From NCBI GenBank assembly GCA_020631215.1, contig JAHDHS010000003.1, positions 41,445 through 105,444 on the forward strand: DNA of 64,000 bases, given 5' to 3'. The stretch is from Hellea sp. (GTDB lineage: Bacteria; Pseudomonadota; Alphaproteobacteria; Caulobacterales; Maricaulaceae). The notes below the pieces were generated by a model, which was not told the DNA's origin, did no database searches, and was given only the letters and a program-made list of their open reading frames with translations. Below are positions 36,810 to 46,275 of this stretch, one piece after another (within the stretch, counting starts at the first letter, position 1; each line of letters begins with the position of its first letter). A program made the translations under genes and the position numbers.

Positions 36810-37271
36810 CTAAAGCAAATTAGGCGGATATCCCGTCCAGCGTTTAACAGTTTTCATAACCAGAGAGCTTTGGATGCGATTGACATGGGGCAGGGCAGAG
36901 ATAACCCGTTTATAAAGCCGCTCATATTCTTTGGTGTCCGGCGCAGCGACCTTAATCAGGTAGTCCGCACTACCTGTCATCAGGTGGCATTCCAAGACTT
37001 CCGGACGCGCCATAGCTGCTCGTTCAAATTCCGATAAAACCTTTTCGCTCTGACCTTCTAATGTCACTTCGACGTAAAATGTCATGTTAAACCCAAGGGC
37101 TTCGCCTGAGAGCCGGGCGGCATATCTTTCAATAATACCTTTATCCTCCAGGATGCCGATCCGCCTATGACAGGCAGAGGGTGAAAGCCCGACGCGGTCG
37201 CTGATCTCAGATATAGATTGACGGCAATCGGTTTGTAGCAGCGTGAGAATATTTCGGTCTATATCGTCCAT
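36810..37271 (-). CDS. Lrp/AsnC-family transcriptional regulator
   Basis: This 153-residue regulator has an N-terminal helix-turn-helix (DRNILTLLQTDCRQSISEIS, VGLSPSACHRRI; 1-60) and a C-terminal RAM/ACT-like ligand domain (about 68-150) that binds amino acids and oligomerises. It is divergent from alanine dehydrogenase with 132 AT-rich bases between. In other bacteria AldR/Lrp proteins in this position switch ald on in response to alanine, so the same is inferred here. Confidence 0.93.
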   Translation of the reverse strand: MDDIDRNILTLLQTDCRQSISEISDRVGLSPSACHRRIGILEDKGIIERYAARLSGEALGFNMTFYVEVTLEGQSEKVLSEFERAAMARPEVLECHLMTGSADYLIKVAAPDTKEYERLYKRVISALPHVNRIQSSLVMKTVKRWTGYPPNLL

Positions 37272-37403
37272 AATTTGAATATATTTCAGTATATATATAA
37301 AAATTCAACAAAATATACTAACCAATATAGAAATAGGCGTAAATTATCGGAATATTTCTACTGAAACAGCGGTTAAACCTCATTTGGAAAGAGGAGGGCT
37401 GTT
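37272..37403. promoter_or_regulatory. Divergent Lrp/ald control region
   Basis: This 132-base, very AT-rich region holds related motifs GAATATATTTC (37277-37287) and GAATATTTC (37350-37358), with TATATATATA between. Lrp-type proteins prefer such sites. The ald ribosome site, GAGGAGG, closes the region. Confidence 0.5.
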
Positions 37404-38516
37404 ATGCTGATTGGTGTCCCAAAAGAAATTAAAAATCACGAATATCGCGTCGGGTTAACCCCCGAAAGTGTGGCCGAGTTGATCCAGGACGGCAATGATG
37501 TCTGGGTTCAGACGGGCGCAGGTCTCGGAATTGGCGCGGATGATTCTGAATATGAGGCACAAGGCGCGACTATTAAACAGGCAGCTAAGGAAATCTTTGA
37601 TGGCTGCGAGATGATCGTTAAGGTCAAAGAACCGCAGCCCGATGAATGCGCGATGCTCCGTGAAGGGCAAATTCTCTATACCTATCTGCATTTAGCCCCC
37701 GACCCAGAGCAAACCAGAGCCCTGATCAAATCAGGCGCGGTCTGTATTGCATATGAAACGGTTACGGATGAGGGTGGGCATCTGCCCCTTTTAAAACCGA
37801 TGAGCCAAGTCGCGGGACGTCTGGCCATTCAGGCCGGGGCCAATGCTCTGCAAAAGGAAAATGGCGGACGCGGGGTCTTACTGGGCGGTGTGCCGGGCGT
37901 GAATTCAGGGAAGGTCTTGGTTATTGGCGGCGGCGATGTCGGCTATAACGCCGCGTTGATGGCGGTCGGCATGCAGGCGGATGTGACAATCCTGGAGCGG
38001 TCCAATGAAGTCATGGAAAAGCTGTCCTATGAATTTGGCGTTCGCGCCAATGTCGAGCGTTCCACCCCCGCGGTTCTGGAACAACGCCTAGCCGAAGCCG
38101 ATTTGGTGGTCGGCGCAGTGTTAATCCCGGGCGCAGCTGCGCCAAAACTTGTCACACGCGATATGCTGGGCGGGATGAAAGACGGGGCTGTGCTCGTCGA
38201 TGTTGCCATTGATCAGGGCGGCTGTTTTGAAACATCCAAGCCCACCACTCATGCTGACCCTACCTATATTGTTGACGGTATCGTTCATTATTGCGTCGCC
38301 AATATGCCGGGCGCCGTGGCGCGCACCTCGACCTATGCCCTGAACGCGGCAACCCTCAGCCACGCCAAACAGATCGCCCGTCACGGCTGGAAAACCGCGC
38401 TGAAAGCGGACAAGCATCTACTGGCCGGCCTGAATGTCTGCCACGGCAAACTTACCTATGCCGCCGTCGGAGAAGCGCAAGGGATTGAGGCAGTTAGTCC
38501 TGAGAGTTGTCTTTAA
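37404..38516 (+). CDS. ald: Alanine dehydrogenase
   Basis: This 370-residue NAD enzyme converts L-alanine to pyruvate and ammonia. The N-terminus [20 protein letters not shown], the substrate loop KVKEPQPDE, the catalytic-region YTYLHLAPD, the Rossmann motif [17 protein letters not shown] and the later [20 protein letters not shown] are standard. Strong RBS GAGGAGG. It is paired with a divergent Lrp regulator. The stop TAA overlaps the stop of the convergent YciI-like gene (bases 38513-38516). Confidence 0.97.
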   Translation: MLIGVPKEIKNHEYRVGLTPESVAELIQDGNDVWVQTGAGLGIGADDSEYEAQGATIKQAAKEIFDGCEMIVKVKEPQPDECAMLREGQILYTYLHLAPDPEQTRALIKSGAVCIAYETVTDEGGHLPLLKPMSQVAGRLAIQAGANALQKENGGRGVLLGGVPGVNSGKVLVIGGGDVGYNAALMAVGMQADVTILERSNEVMEKLSYEFGVRANVERSTPAVLEQRLAEADLVVGAVLIPGAAAPKLVTRDMLGGMKDGAVLVDVAIDQGGCFETSKPTTHADPTYIVDGIVHYCVANMPGAVARTSTYALNAATLSHAKQIARHGWKTALKADKHLLAGLNVCHGKLTYAAVGEAQGIEAVSPESCL

Positions 38517-38986
38517 CCCGGATTTTGCTTTGCGATGCGGGTGTGCACGTCATTGACCTGCATCAGGGCGGCGGAGCCGTAATAGGGGGTGAATTCGGCT
38601 GTGAATATACCGGCCTTTACGGCGGGGTCGGTTAGGACGAGCGCCTCAGCCTCCGCAACCGTTTTGACATTGAAAATGTAAAGACCGCGCTTGATCTTAT
38701 CGGGGTCACTAAATGGTCCGGCCAAAACCAGCTTTTTGTTTTCGGCTAGATTTCGGATATTTTCGAAATGACCTTTGAAGATTTCTCCGCGCTCGGCTTC
38801 ATCTGTGATGGCGGCATCTTTCGGGCCAGTGTTCAGGACAACCATAACATATTGGCGCATGCCGTAATCATCCGCGCCAAGGGTTTCGGCCAATGCTGCG
38901 TCATACCCTGTTGATGGGGTTTCTATGACTGTTTCTTGACCACAGGCCGTCATGACAAAAGCGGTTGTTAGCAATAGGGCTCTCAT
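38513..38986 (-). CDS. YciI-like lipoprotein
   Basis: This 157-residue protein has a lipoprotein signal (FVMTACGQ, Cys15) and one YCII-related ferredoxin-like domain (about 44-140: YVMVVLNTGPKD, LVLAGPFSDPDKIKRGLYIF, GIFTAEFTPYYG). YciI-family proteins are small dimers, a few with catalytic His/Asp pairs; export as a lipoprotein is less usual. The exact reaction is unknown. RBS GGGAGA precedes ATG 38986. Confidence 0.85.
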   Translation of the reverse strand: MRALLLTTAFVMTACGQETVIETPSTGYDAALAETLGADDYGMRQYVMVVLNTGPKDAAITDEAERGEIFKGHFENIRNLAENKKLVLAGPFSDPDKIKRGLYIFNVKTVAEAEALVLTDPAVKAGIFTAEFTPYYGSAALMQVNDVHTRIAKQNPG

Positions 38987-39044
38987 ATTTCTCTCCCGTT
39001 TTTCTTAAAGTGACAGGACAGGCCGCATCTGGCAAATCGAAATT

Positions 39045-39773
39045 ATGATTTTGAATGCACATTTACCGGTACAGGCATGGCTGGATCCGCGAACTGCACG
39101 CTTGCCGGGGGTTCAGCCCGTGGCGAAGGCGGACTGGCTGATGCGCAGCGATATATATGATGCGCAAATGGCTTATCGGCGGCAGTTGATTGAAACAAAG
39201 CGCGATGTGGTGTTTCAGGCGATGGATAGCGCTGAGGCGGCATGTGAAGAATTACGGTCGCTGATTGGCGCGCCGAAGACCAAGGGTCATCCGCTGCTTG
39301 ATGCGGCGGGGCATGTGCAGGAAGATTTATGTATTCTGCAAAAACAGGGCGACGAACATATCCTCACCGCCGCTGTGATGTGTTTTCCGAGCAGCTGGGA
39401 TGTGCGCGAGAAAATTGGCCGGAGTATAACGAGTATTCATGATCTTGTGCCTGAATTTTCGCCCGTCGAATCTGTTGTCGAACGTATGCTCTCCGCCATC
39501 CGGGTCGAGCAACCCCTCGGCCGGGCCAATTTTTTGATTTATACTGACCCGGAATTGCACCAGCCACGTGGGGAGGGCGTGCCCAAGCCGATCGATCCTT
39601 ACGCGCCGCGTTATGTACGTGTCGAACGCCAAACTTTCCGCCGCCTCTCGAAAACGTTGGCGGTCGTCTTTGCGATCCATACATATGTCGTCCCGGCTGC
39701 GAGTCTTGACCCGCAAGCCCATGCCGCACTTGCTGCGTTAAAACCTGATTTGATTCCACAAAATCGCAAATGA
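39045..39773 (+). CDS. DUF3445 (heme-dependent oxidative N-demethylase-like) protein
   Basis: This 242-residue protein covers most of the DUF3445 family. Conserved parts include LPGVQPVAKADWL, the VQEDLCIL stretch, VMCFPSSWDVREKIGRS and the C-terminal RVERQTFRRLSKTLAVVFAIHTYV. Characterised relatives (HODM) bind heme and oxidatively demethylate dimethylamine, usually with other subunits, none of which is adjacent. Substrate here is unknown. It lies between a lipoprotein gene and a PLP enzyme and may be transcribed with the latter. Confidence 0.88.
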   Translation: MILNAHLPVQAWLDPRTARLPGVQPVAKADWLMRSDIYDAQMAYRRQLIETKRDVVFQAMDSAEAACEELRSLIGAPKTKGHPLLDAAGHVQEDLCILQKQGDEHILTAAVMCFPSSWDVREKIGRSITSIHDLVPEFSPVESVVERMLSAIRVEQPLGRANFLIYTDPELHQPRGEGVPKPIDPYAPRYVRVERQTFRRLSKTLAVVFAIHTYVVPAASLDPQAHAALAALKPDLIPQNRK

Positions 39774-39859
39774 CGAAACCAACTGCTAAAATACGGTGTA
39801 AATGCGCGATATAATCCTACGGCCATAGCGTTAGAGACAGACAAAATAGGGAGAGACTC

Positions 39860-41149
39860 ATGGCATCCAAAGATTTCCGCCGCACCCATCTGGACGGCAA
39901 AAAACTAAAACCGGCTACTCAAATGACAGCCTATGGCTATTCGCCTGCCTTATCTGAAGGCGCGGTCAAGCCACCCGTCTTTCTGACCTCGACTTTTGCC
40001 TTTGAGACCGCCGAGCAGGGCGCGGATTTCTTTGACGTTGTTGGCGGACGTAAACCGGCTCCGGCCAATATGGGCGCGGGCGGGCTGGTCTATTCACGCT
40101 TCAATCACCCTAACACAGAGATCGTTGAAGATCGCCTCGCATTATATGACGGGGCCGAGGCCGCACTGCTGACCAGCTCAGGCATGGCGGCAATCAGCGC
40201 CGTGGCCCTGTCTTACCTGCGCCCGGGTGACAGCCTCGTTCACTACGTCCCACTCTATGGCGGCACGGAAACGCTGTTTACAAAAGTCTTCACCAGCTGG
40301 GGCATTCATACCGAGCCTTTCGGCGACGGTATGAGCGAAGATGTTTTGCGTACATCAATCAAGAACGCGGCCCAAAAAGGCCCTGTGAAAATGGTCTATT
40401 TGGAAACGCCTGCCAATCCGACCAATTCTATGATTGATCTGCGCATGGTGCGCCGTGTCGTCGATGACATGTTCAAAGGTGACGACAAGCCTGTCATCGT
40501 CTGTGATAACACCATGCTCGGGCCGGAATTCCAAAAGCCGTTGGGCCTCGGCATTGATATTTGCGTCTATTCCCTGACTAAATATGTTGGCGGCCATTCT
40601 GATTTGGTCGCTGGCGGGATCACGGGCAGCAAAGAAATGCTCCGCCCCGTGCGTGGAACTCGCTCGGCTTTCGGCTTCAACCTTGATCCGCATAGCTGCT
40701 GGATGCTGTCCCGTTCCATGGAGACTTTGGCGCTCCGGATGGATCGCGCCGCCAAGTCAGGCAGTAAAGTTGCGCACTGGCTGGCCAATAACGGCATGAT
40801 TGATTGCGATATTCTGCATCCGGAACATTTTACCGATAACCGCGTGCGCAAAGTCTATGATGAGCAATGCACCGGGCCGGGATCGACCTTTGCCTTTGTT
40901 GTCGAGGATAATCGTGAACTGGCATTCAAGATTCTCAACGGACTTGAGATTTTCAAACTGGCTGTGTCATTGGGCGGCTCTGAGTCGCTCGTGTGTCATC
41001 CGGCCTCTACGACGCATTCAGGTGTGACGAAAGAATCACGCATGGCGGCTGGCGTCACTGAAGGTCTAATCCGTTTGTCTGTGGGGCTCGAAGATCCGGA
41101 TGATTTGATCACGGATTTAAATCAGGCATTTAAGAAAGCGATCAGCTAA
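39860..41149 (+). CDS. Cys/Met-metabolism PLP enzyme (cystathionine gamma-synthase family)
   Basis: This 429-residue PLP enzyme acts on sulfur amino acids. Signature parts are YSRFNHPNTEIVEDRLALYDG, LLTSSGMAAIS, the PLP lysine in YSLTKYVGGHSDLVAGG and the end motif SLGGSESLVCHPASTTHS with RLSVGLEDPDDLI. The family includes cystathionine gamma-synthase, methionine gamma-lyase and O-acetylhomoserine sulfhydrylase, and sequence alone does not decide. It is somewhat longer at the N-terminus than E. coli MetB. RBS GGGAGAG before ATG 39860. Confidence 0.92.
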   Translation: MASKDFRRTHLDGKKLKPATQMTAYGYSPALSEGAVKPPVFLTSTFAFETAEQGADFFDVVGGRKPAPANMGAGGLVYSRFNHPNTEIVEDRLALYDGAEAALLTSSGMAAISAVALSYLRPGDSLVHYVPLYGGTETLFTKVFTSWGIHTEPFGDGMSEDVLRTSIKNAAQKGPVKMVYLETPANPTNSMIDLRMVRRVVDDMFKGDDKPVIVCDNTMLGPEFQKPLGLGIDICVYSLTKYVGGHSDLVAGGITGSKEMLRPVRGTRSAFGFNLDPHSCWMLSRSMETLALRMDRAAKSGSKVAHWLANNGMIDCDILHPEHFTDNRVRKVYDEQCTGPGSTFAFVVEDNRELAFKILNGLEIFKLAVSLGGSESLVCHPASTTHSGVTKESRMAAGVTEGLIRLSVGLEDPDDLITDLNQAFKKAIS

Positions 41150-41206
41150 GCCGCTTGATATTTAAACGCTCAAAGCGCATAAATCTCCAAAGCCAAGGAG
41201 AGTGCC

Positions 41207-42043
41207 ATGAATGTACAGACCAATAGCGAAGCCCTGCAAGTGGAAGCAGGATTTAACATCCCCTGTCCAACAACCGTTGATCGGCTGGAAGGGAAGGTCA
41301 GTGACGTTGAGTGGCATTTGCGCAAACAGCTGGCGGCGACTTACCGCCTTTGTGCCATGCATGGATGGACGGATTTGGTTTTCACACACATTTCCGCCCG
41401 CCTGCCGGATGAGAATGGTGAGCATCGCTTCTTGATCAATCCATACGGCGTTATGTTCGATGAAATGACCGCCAGTGCTTTGGTGAAGATCGATACTGAC
41501 GGCAAGATTTGCCAAGACACGCCTTATTTCATCAATCCGGCCGGCTTTACCATTCATTCTGCCGTGCATTTGGCGCGCGAAGATGCAGGCTGTGTAATCC
41601 ATGTGCACACACCATACGGCATGGCGGTTAGCGCGCAGAAAAAAGGACTGCGCCGCTATACGCAAATGGCAATGCAGGTCTATAATGATCTGGCCTATCA
41701 TGATTATGAAGGCATCGCGCTGGAACTCGATGAGCGTGAGCGTATCGTCAAAGACTTGGGCAAAAAATCGCTGCTGATGCTCCGCAATCATGGCACGCTG
41801 ACGCTCGGCCCGACATGCGGGACGGCTTTCCTACGCATGTATTTTCTGGAAAATGCCTGCAAGGCACAGATATTCGCGCAAAGCGTTGGTAAGGAAAGCG
41901 AGCTGATCGAAGAGCCTCAAGATATGGGCGATAAAGTCTATATGCAGGGCGCCGCCGCCTTCGTGCCGGGTATGGGTGATAATCTCGTCTGGCCGGGTCT
42001 TATGCGTAAATTGCAGCGTACAAATCCGGGATATGACCACTAG
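41207..42043 (+). CDS. Class II aldolase/adducin-family protein
   Basis: This 278-residue protein has the zinc aldolase fold. Zinc-binding motifs are VIHVHTPYGMAV (HxH) and the later LMLRNHGTLTLG; the substrate loop is TDLVFTHISARLPDENGE. Members include fuculose/rhamnulose-phosphate aldolases and adducin-like proteins. The long N-terminal part (ITLRVE-type start with SVDEWHLRKQ-like segment) matches the subgroup annotated only as class II aldolase. Substrate unknown. RBS AAGGAG before ATG 41207. It lies 57 bases after the PLP enzyme. Confidence 0.88.
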   Translation: MNVQTNSEALQVEAGFNIPCPTTVDRLEGKVSDVEWHLRKQLAATYRLCAMHGWTDLVFTHISARLPDENGEHRFLINPYGVMFDEMTASALVKIDTDGKICQDTPYFINPAGFTIHSAVHLAREDAGCVIHVHTPYGMAVSAQKKGLRRYTQMAMQVYNDLAYHDYEGIALELDERERIVKDLGKKSLLMLRNHGTLTLGPTCGTAFLRMYFLENACKAQIFAQSVGKESELIEEPQDMGDKVYMQGAAAFVPGMGDNLVWPGLMRKLQRTNPGYDH

Positions 42044-42150
42044 AAATCTTATGCGTTAGGGTTTCTTTAAGCGCATCGCCTAAAAACTATCGCATGCACT
42101 CTGCTGTTCGGGCATGGTGGAATAGGGGGCTTTCCTTGTCGGAAGCTTAA

Positions 42151-43053
42151 ATGCGAATGATAGACACTCTTTGCGCGTTGATATTGTCCGGTGCAACGAC
42201 AGTTTTACCGACTGAGTGTAAGGTTGATCCTGCGGCGATTGACAATGTTAGCATGATCCCGGTCATCACCCCGCCTAAACCTAAACCTGTGGGTGATCCT
42301 AAACGTCATTCGCGGCCGTCACCAAGATCGATGAATATGGTGACGATTCCTGTCGGACAAGTCTTAATGGGATCGCCTGCGACAGAGCCGAAGCGCCAAC
42401 GTTTCGAGGGGCCGCAAATTGTCGTCAATATTCCCTATAAATTTGAAATTGGTCGCTATGAGGTCACGTTTGATGATTGGAATAAATGTTTAAGGGGCGG
42501 GGGCTGCCAGGGCTATCGGCCCGATGATAAGGGTTGGGGGAAAGGCAAACGACCCGTCACGAATATTAGCTATAATGATGCTCAGAGCTACATAGGCTGG
42601 CTGAACCGGAAAACCGGATTGCGATATCGCTTGCCCACAGAGGCAGAATGGGAATATGTCGCCAGAGCAGGGCAGTTGCAGCCTTTCTCGACAGGCATAT
42701 CCATCTCTGCGGCTCAAGCTAATTTTGATGGCAAGAATCCTTACGGCACAACTCAGCAAGGGCCTTATCACCGTAAAACTATGCCTGTAGGCCTTTACCC
42801 GGCCAATGCCTTCGGAGTTTATGATATTCACGGCAATGTCTATGAATGGGTGCAGGACTGCTGGAACGAATCTCATAAGGGCCGTCCCACAACCTCTGTC
42901 GCTCGCAAAGATGGGGATTGTAATTATCGCGTGATGAAGGGCGGGTCCTGGGTCACGCACGGCTACCAAATGAGGGCGGCGGCCCGCATTCGATACGTTA
43001 AAGACTATCGTTATGATGATTACGGCTTTCGGCTTGCACGAACTCTCAAATAA
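42151..43053 (+). CDS. SUMF1/formylglycine-generating-enzyme-fold protein without catalytic cysteines
   Basis: This 300-residue protein begins with a possible export signal (MRMIDTLCALILSGATTV). It then has a proline-rich linker and the FGE-sulfatase fold (about 65-300: MVTIPVGQVLMGSPA, EIGRYEVTFDDWNKC, YRLPTEAEWEYVARAG, FGVYDIHGNVYEWVQD, VMKGGSWVTHGYQMRAAARI, YDDYGFRLAR). Real formylglycine enzymes carry two cysteines after GGSW (pattern GGSWLC...YC). Here those positions are threonine and glutamine. It is therefore probably not a sulfatase activator but a binding or structural member, like PvdO or NirV proteins. No sulfatase gene is nearby. Confidence 0.88.
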   Translation: MRMIDTLCALILSGATTVLPTECKVDPAAIDNVSMIPVITPPKPKPVGDPKRHSRPSPRSMNMVTIPVGQVLMGSPATEPKRQRFEGPQIVVNIPYKFEIGRYEVTFDDWNKCLRGGGCQGYRPDDKGWGKGKRPVTNISYNDAQSYIGWLNRKTGLRYRLPTEAEWEYVARAGQLQPFSTGISISAAQANFDGKNPYGTTQQGPYHRKTMPVGLYPANAFGVYDIHGNVYEWVQDCWNESHKGRPTTSVARKDGDCNYRVMKGGSWVTHGYQMRAAARIRYVKDYRYDDYGFRLARTLK

Positions 43054-43092
43054 TCGAATTGTTATTCGGCGTTGTCTCTCATATGAGAGCGT

Positions 43093-44481
43093 ATGAATAC
43101 GCTTCAAACCAATTATCTCGTGATCGGTAGCGGCGCAATGGGTATGGCTTTTGTCGATACGCTGCTGGACGAAACCGAATCCGATATCATCATGGTTGAC
43201 CGTTTTGCCAAACCGGGCGGTCACTGGAATAAGGCCTATCCTTTTGTCACCCTCCATCAACCCAGCGCCTTTTACGGCGTAGCCTCTAAAGAACTGGGGG
43301 CGGGTCGCCGCGATCTAATTGGCTTGAATAAAGGTCTCGCTGAATTGGCGACCGGCGCGGATGTTTTGTCCTATTTCGAAGATGTTATGCGGCACAAATT
43401 TCTGCCCAGCGGACGGGTGCAATATTTCCCGCTTTGCAATTATGACGGGGAGGGCGGATTTACCTCAAAATTGGCAGGCCATAAATATCAAGTGAGCTAT
43501 GACAAGCTGGTAGACTGCACATTGCTGAACACAAATATTCCGGCCACTCACACACCTAATTTTACCGTCGCCAAAGGCGCACAATTTATACCGCTTAATG
43601 ATCTGCCAGACATAACAGTTGCCCCGGCAGGGTATGTTGTCATTGGCGGAGGTAAGACGGGTGTCGATTGTCTGTTATGGCTTTTAGAGCAGGGCGTTGA
43701 TCCTAATATAATAAGCTGGGTGGTTTCACGCGACGGTTGGTATCTGGACCGTGAGAATACGCAAAACCATCCCGATTTTTGGCATAAGGCCATTGGCACG
43801 CAAGCGGCCATGTTCGAAGCCATCGCGGGAGCGAAGGATCGTGATGACATGTTTTTGCGGCTTGAAGACTGCGGGTATTTCCTGCGGATCGATCCGAATG
43901 TCAGGCCGACCATGTTCCACGGCCCGACAATTTCCAAGATGGAACTGGCAGAACTCCGTAAAATCAAAAACATCATCCGCAAGGGCCGCGTTCAAAATAT
44001 AGGCCTAAAGGAAATTACACTGACCGAGGGGACAGTGCCAACCAGCAAAGATCATATTCATATCGATTGTTCCGCCAGCGCGATTAAAGACTACACGGCG
44101 AAGGCTGTCTTTGACGGGAATGTCATCAATCCGCAAACCGTTCGCGCTTATCAGCCGGTATTTTCCGGTTCGTTCATTGCCCATATTGAGGCTAGCGACC
44201 GATCTATCGAAGATAAAAATGCGCTTTGTGGTGTTGTGCCTTTACCGGATAGTTTGGACGATTTTATCCTAATGACGGCAGCGAATATGATGAACCAGGC
44301 CTTGTGGGGACAACATAAGGAGCTGCGCCATTGGATGCGTCAAAACCGCCTCGACGGGTTTTCGGGCCTGATGAGCGGCATTGATCCAGATGATGGCGCG
44401 AAAATGGCCACGCTGACACGCCTGCGGTCTGCGGCTATGCCTGCCATGCAAAAACTTCAAACATTTATGCTTGAGTTATAG
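43093..44481 (+). CDS. FAD/NAD(P)-binding oxidoreductase, flavin monooxygenase-like
   Basis: This 462-residue flavoprotein has an N-terminal FAD-binding motif (YLVIGSGAMGMAFVDTLL) followed by DRFAKPGGHWNKAYPFVTLH. It has a second Rossmann motif in the middle (GYVVIGGGKTGVDCLLWLL) for NAD(P)H, as in flavin monooxygenases. Substrate is unknown. The upstream SUMF1-fold gene is 39 bases away in the same direction, so co-transcription is plausible. The opposite gene (44509) is convergent. Confidence 0.85.
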   Translation: MNTLQTNYLVIGSGAMGMAFVDTLLDETESDIIMVDRFAKPGGHWNKAYPFVTLHQPSAFYGVASKELGAGRRDLIGLNKGLAELATGADVLSYFEDVMRHKFLPSGRVQYFPLCNYDGEGGFTSKLAGHKYQVSYDKLVDCTLLNTNIPATHTPNFTVAKGAQFIPLNDLPDITVAPAGYVVIGGGKTGVDCLLWLLEQGVDPNIISWVVSRDGWYLDRENTQNHPDFWHKAIGTQAAMFEAIAGAKDRDDMFLRLEDCGYFLRIDPNVRPTMFHGPTISKMELAELRKIKNIIRKGRVQNIGLKEITLTEGTVPTSKDHIHIDCSASAIKDYTAKAVFDGNVINPQTVRAYQPVFSGSFIAHIEASDRSIEDKNALCGVVPLPDSLDDFILMTAANMMNQALWGQHKELRHWMRQNRLDGFSGLMSGIDPDDGAKMATLTRLRSAAMPAMQKLQTFMLEL

Positions 44482-44508
44482 GCGTTTAATAATTGAATTT
44501 ATTAAGCT

Positions 44509-46275
44509 TTATCCGCCCCTCACCAAGCGACCTGGACGGGCTTCAGTCACTTGATCATTGACGATGACACGTTCACCTTTGACGAAAGTCGCCTTGTAGC
44601 CTTTGACAGGCTGTATCAGACGCTGCCCGCCCGCAGGTAAATCTTGCACCATTTCAGGCATATCAAGCGCCAGGCCATCATAATCGATAATATTGATATC
44701 GGCGCGTTGGCCGACTTCTAATCGCCCGCGATCCGTCAGACCTAGATAATCGGCTCCATCCGCAGTCAGCATTTGAAGAGCGCGCTTTAGCTCTATCCCG
44801 TCATGACCTTTGCGAATTCGGTCGCGTGTCCAATGGGAGAGTAGATAGGTCGGAAAGCTGGCATCACAGATAGTTCCAACATGTGCACCGCCATCGGAGA
44901 GACCCGGCAGCGCCTTGGGATGTTTCATCATAGTCAGGACATTGTCGTAATTCATCTCGTAATAATTATAGACAGGATAGTAGATGAGGGCTTTTCCATC
45001 TTCTTCCAACATCATGTCATAGGCTTGTTCCCAGACCGAGACGCCATTCTTGCGCGCCAAAGAGGCGATTGAAGTTTCGCTGGTTTGCTCATAATCGACC
45101 TTGCCGGAATAGTTCAGCTTGAACTGTTTTTCGGCAATATTTTCAAAGTCTGCGATCATGATGTCAACCACGGGCGGAACGGGGCTACCTTCACCGGCGA
45201 GTTTGACCGGTGTCTCTGAGAGCATTTGCGCTTTAAAATCCGGGTCCCGCATGATCTGAACCCGCTCTGACAGAGGTTTTTCGCGAATAGAAAGATAGCT
45301 CGGAAAGGCCATCAGCGGATGGAAGGTGCAGTTTAATCCCGTAAATGATCCAATCGCCCGCGGCGCAACCTGAAAGGACACATCCAGCCCGTCGGCATTC
45401 ATCGCCTCCGTGCGCCGAATGATATTCTTCCAGTCATCCGGCGCAAAATCACGTTCCATAAGTGACATAGAGCCTTTATGCCCGTCTCCTGCGCGGTAGA
45501 ACGCTTCCATCAGGTCAAATTCGGTTTCAAAGCTCTCGCCGGGGCGCAGCATATCGAAATCATTGACGACTTGCAAAACACCGTGGTCGATATCTTTGAA
45601 CGCCTTGGCAATGCCGACTAACTCGTCCTTGCCCGCCTCAGAGCCGGGCGTCCATTGCCCGTCACTGGATTTGTGGAAATCGCTGCGTCCGATAGAAAAG
45701 CCAAGCGCGCCGGCTTCTAGCGCTTCACGGGTCAGATCGCGCATCTTGTCGATGTCATGATCATTGGCGGGTTCGTTAAATACGGCGCGGTCTCCCATAA
45801 CATAGACACGCAATGGATCATGCGGCACCATCACGGCGAAGTCGATTGTGTGCGGGCGGGAGTCTATCGCGTCCATATATTCGGGAAAGGTCTCCCATTC
45901 CCAATTCATACCTTCGTGAAGGGCAGTACCAGGAATGTCCTCAACGCCTTCCATTAAGCGGATCAGCTTGGCACGATCGTCAGCGCGGCAGGGCGCAAAG
46001 CCGACCCCGCAATTGCCGAGAACAGCGGTTGTGACGCCGTGATTAACGGAGGGTTTCAACTCTTCATCCCAGCTGATTTGACCATCATAATGAGTGTGGA
46101 GGTCGATAAACCCCGGGGTCACGATATGGCCCTTGGCAGAGATAGTTTCCTTGGCCTCGCCGTCGCAGGCGCCGATTTCGACAATCAAGCCGTCTTTGAT
46201 CGCGATATTGGCTGTAATGCCATCACCGCCATTGCCGTCAAAAACCAAACCATCCGTGATTTTCAGATCATACAT
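44509..46275 (-). CDS. N-acyl-D-amino-acid deacylase-type amidohydrolase
   Basis: This 588-residue amidohydrolase belongs to the D-aminoacylase subgroup: a small beta-sandwich N- and C-terminal part and a metal barrel. Metal-binding parts are [15 protein letters not shown] (HxH), NCGVGFAPC and [12 protein letters not shown]. It could release amino acids from N-acyl (often N-acyl-D-) forms in the cytosol. Start ATG 46275, which overlaps the BASS gene by 8 bases, is chosen over the longer frame. It is the last gene of a three-gene operon. Confidence 0.9.
   Translation of the reverse strand: MYDLKITDGLVFDGNGGDGITANIAIKDGLIVEIGACDGEAKETISAKGHIVTPGFIDLHTHYDGQISWDEELKPSVNHGVTTAVLGNCGVGFAPCRADDRAKLIRLMEGVEDIPGTALHEGMNWEWETFPEYMDAIDSRPHTIDFAVMVPHDPLRVYVMGDRAVFNEPANDHDIDKMRDLTREALEAGALGFSIGRSDFHKSSDGQWTPGSEAGKDELVGIAKAFKDIDHGVLQVVNDFDMLRPGESFETEFDLMEAFYRAGDGHKGSMSLMERDFAPDDWKNIIRRTEAMNADGLDVSFQVAPRAIGSFTGLNCTFHPLMAFPSYLSIREKPLSERVQIMRDPDFKAQMLSETPVKLAGEGSPVPPVVDIMIADFENIAEKQFKLNYSGKVDYEQTSETSIASLARKNGVSVWEQAYDMMLEEDGKALIYYPVYNYYEMNYDNVLTMMKHPKALPGLSDGGAHVGTICDASFPTYLLSHWTRDRIRKGHDGIELKRALQMLTADGADYLGLTDRGRLEVGQRADINIIDYDGLALDMPEMVQDLPAGGQRLIQPVKGYKATFVKGERVIVNDQVTEARPGRLVRGG

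Noticed and set aside
42490..43260. 256-residue frame opposite the SUMF1-fold gene
   Set aside because: Antisense of two supported genes; no recognisable features.
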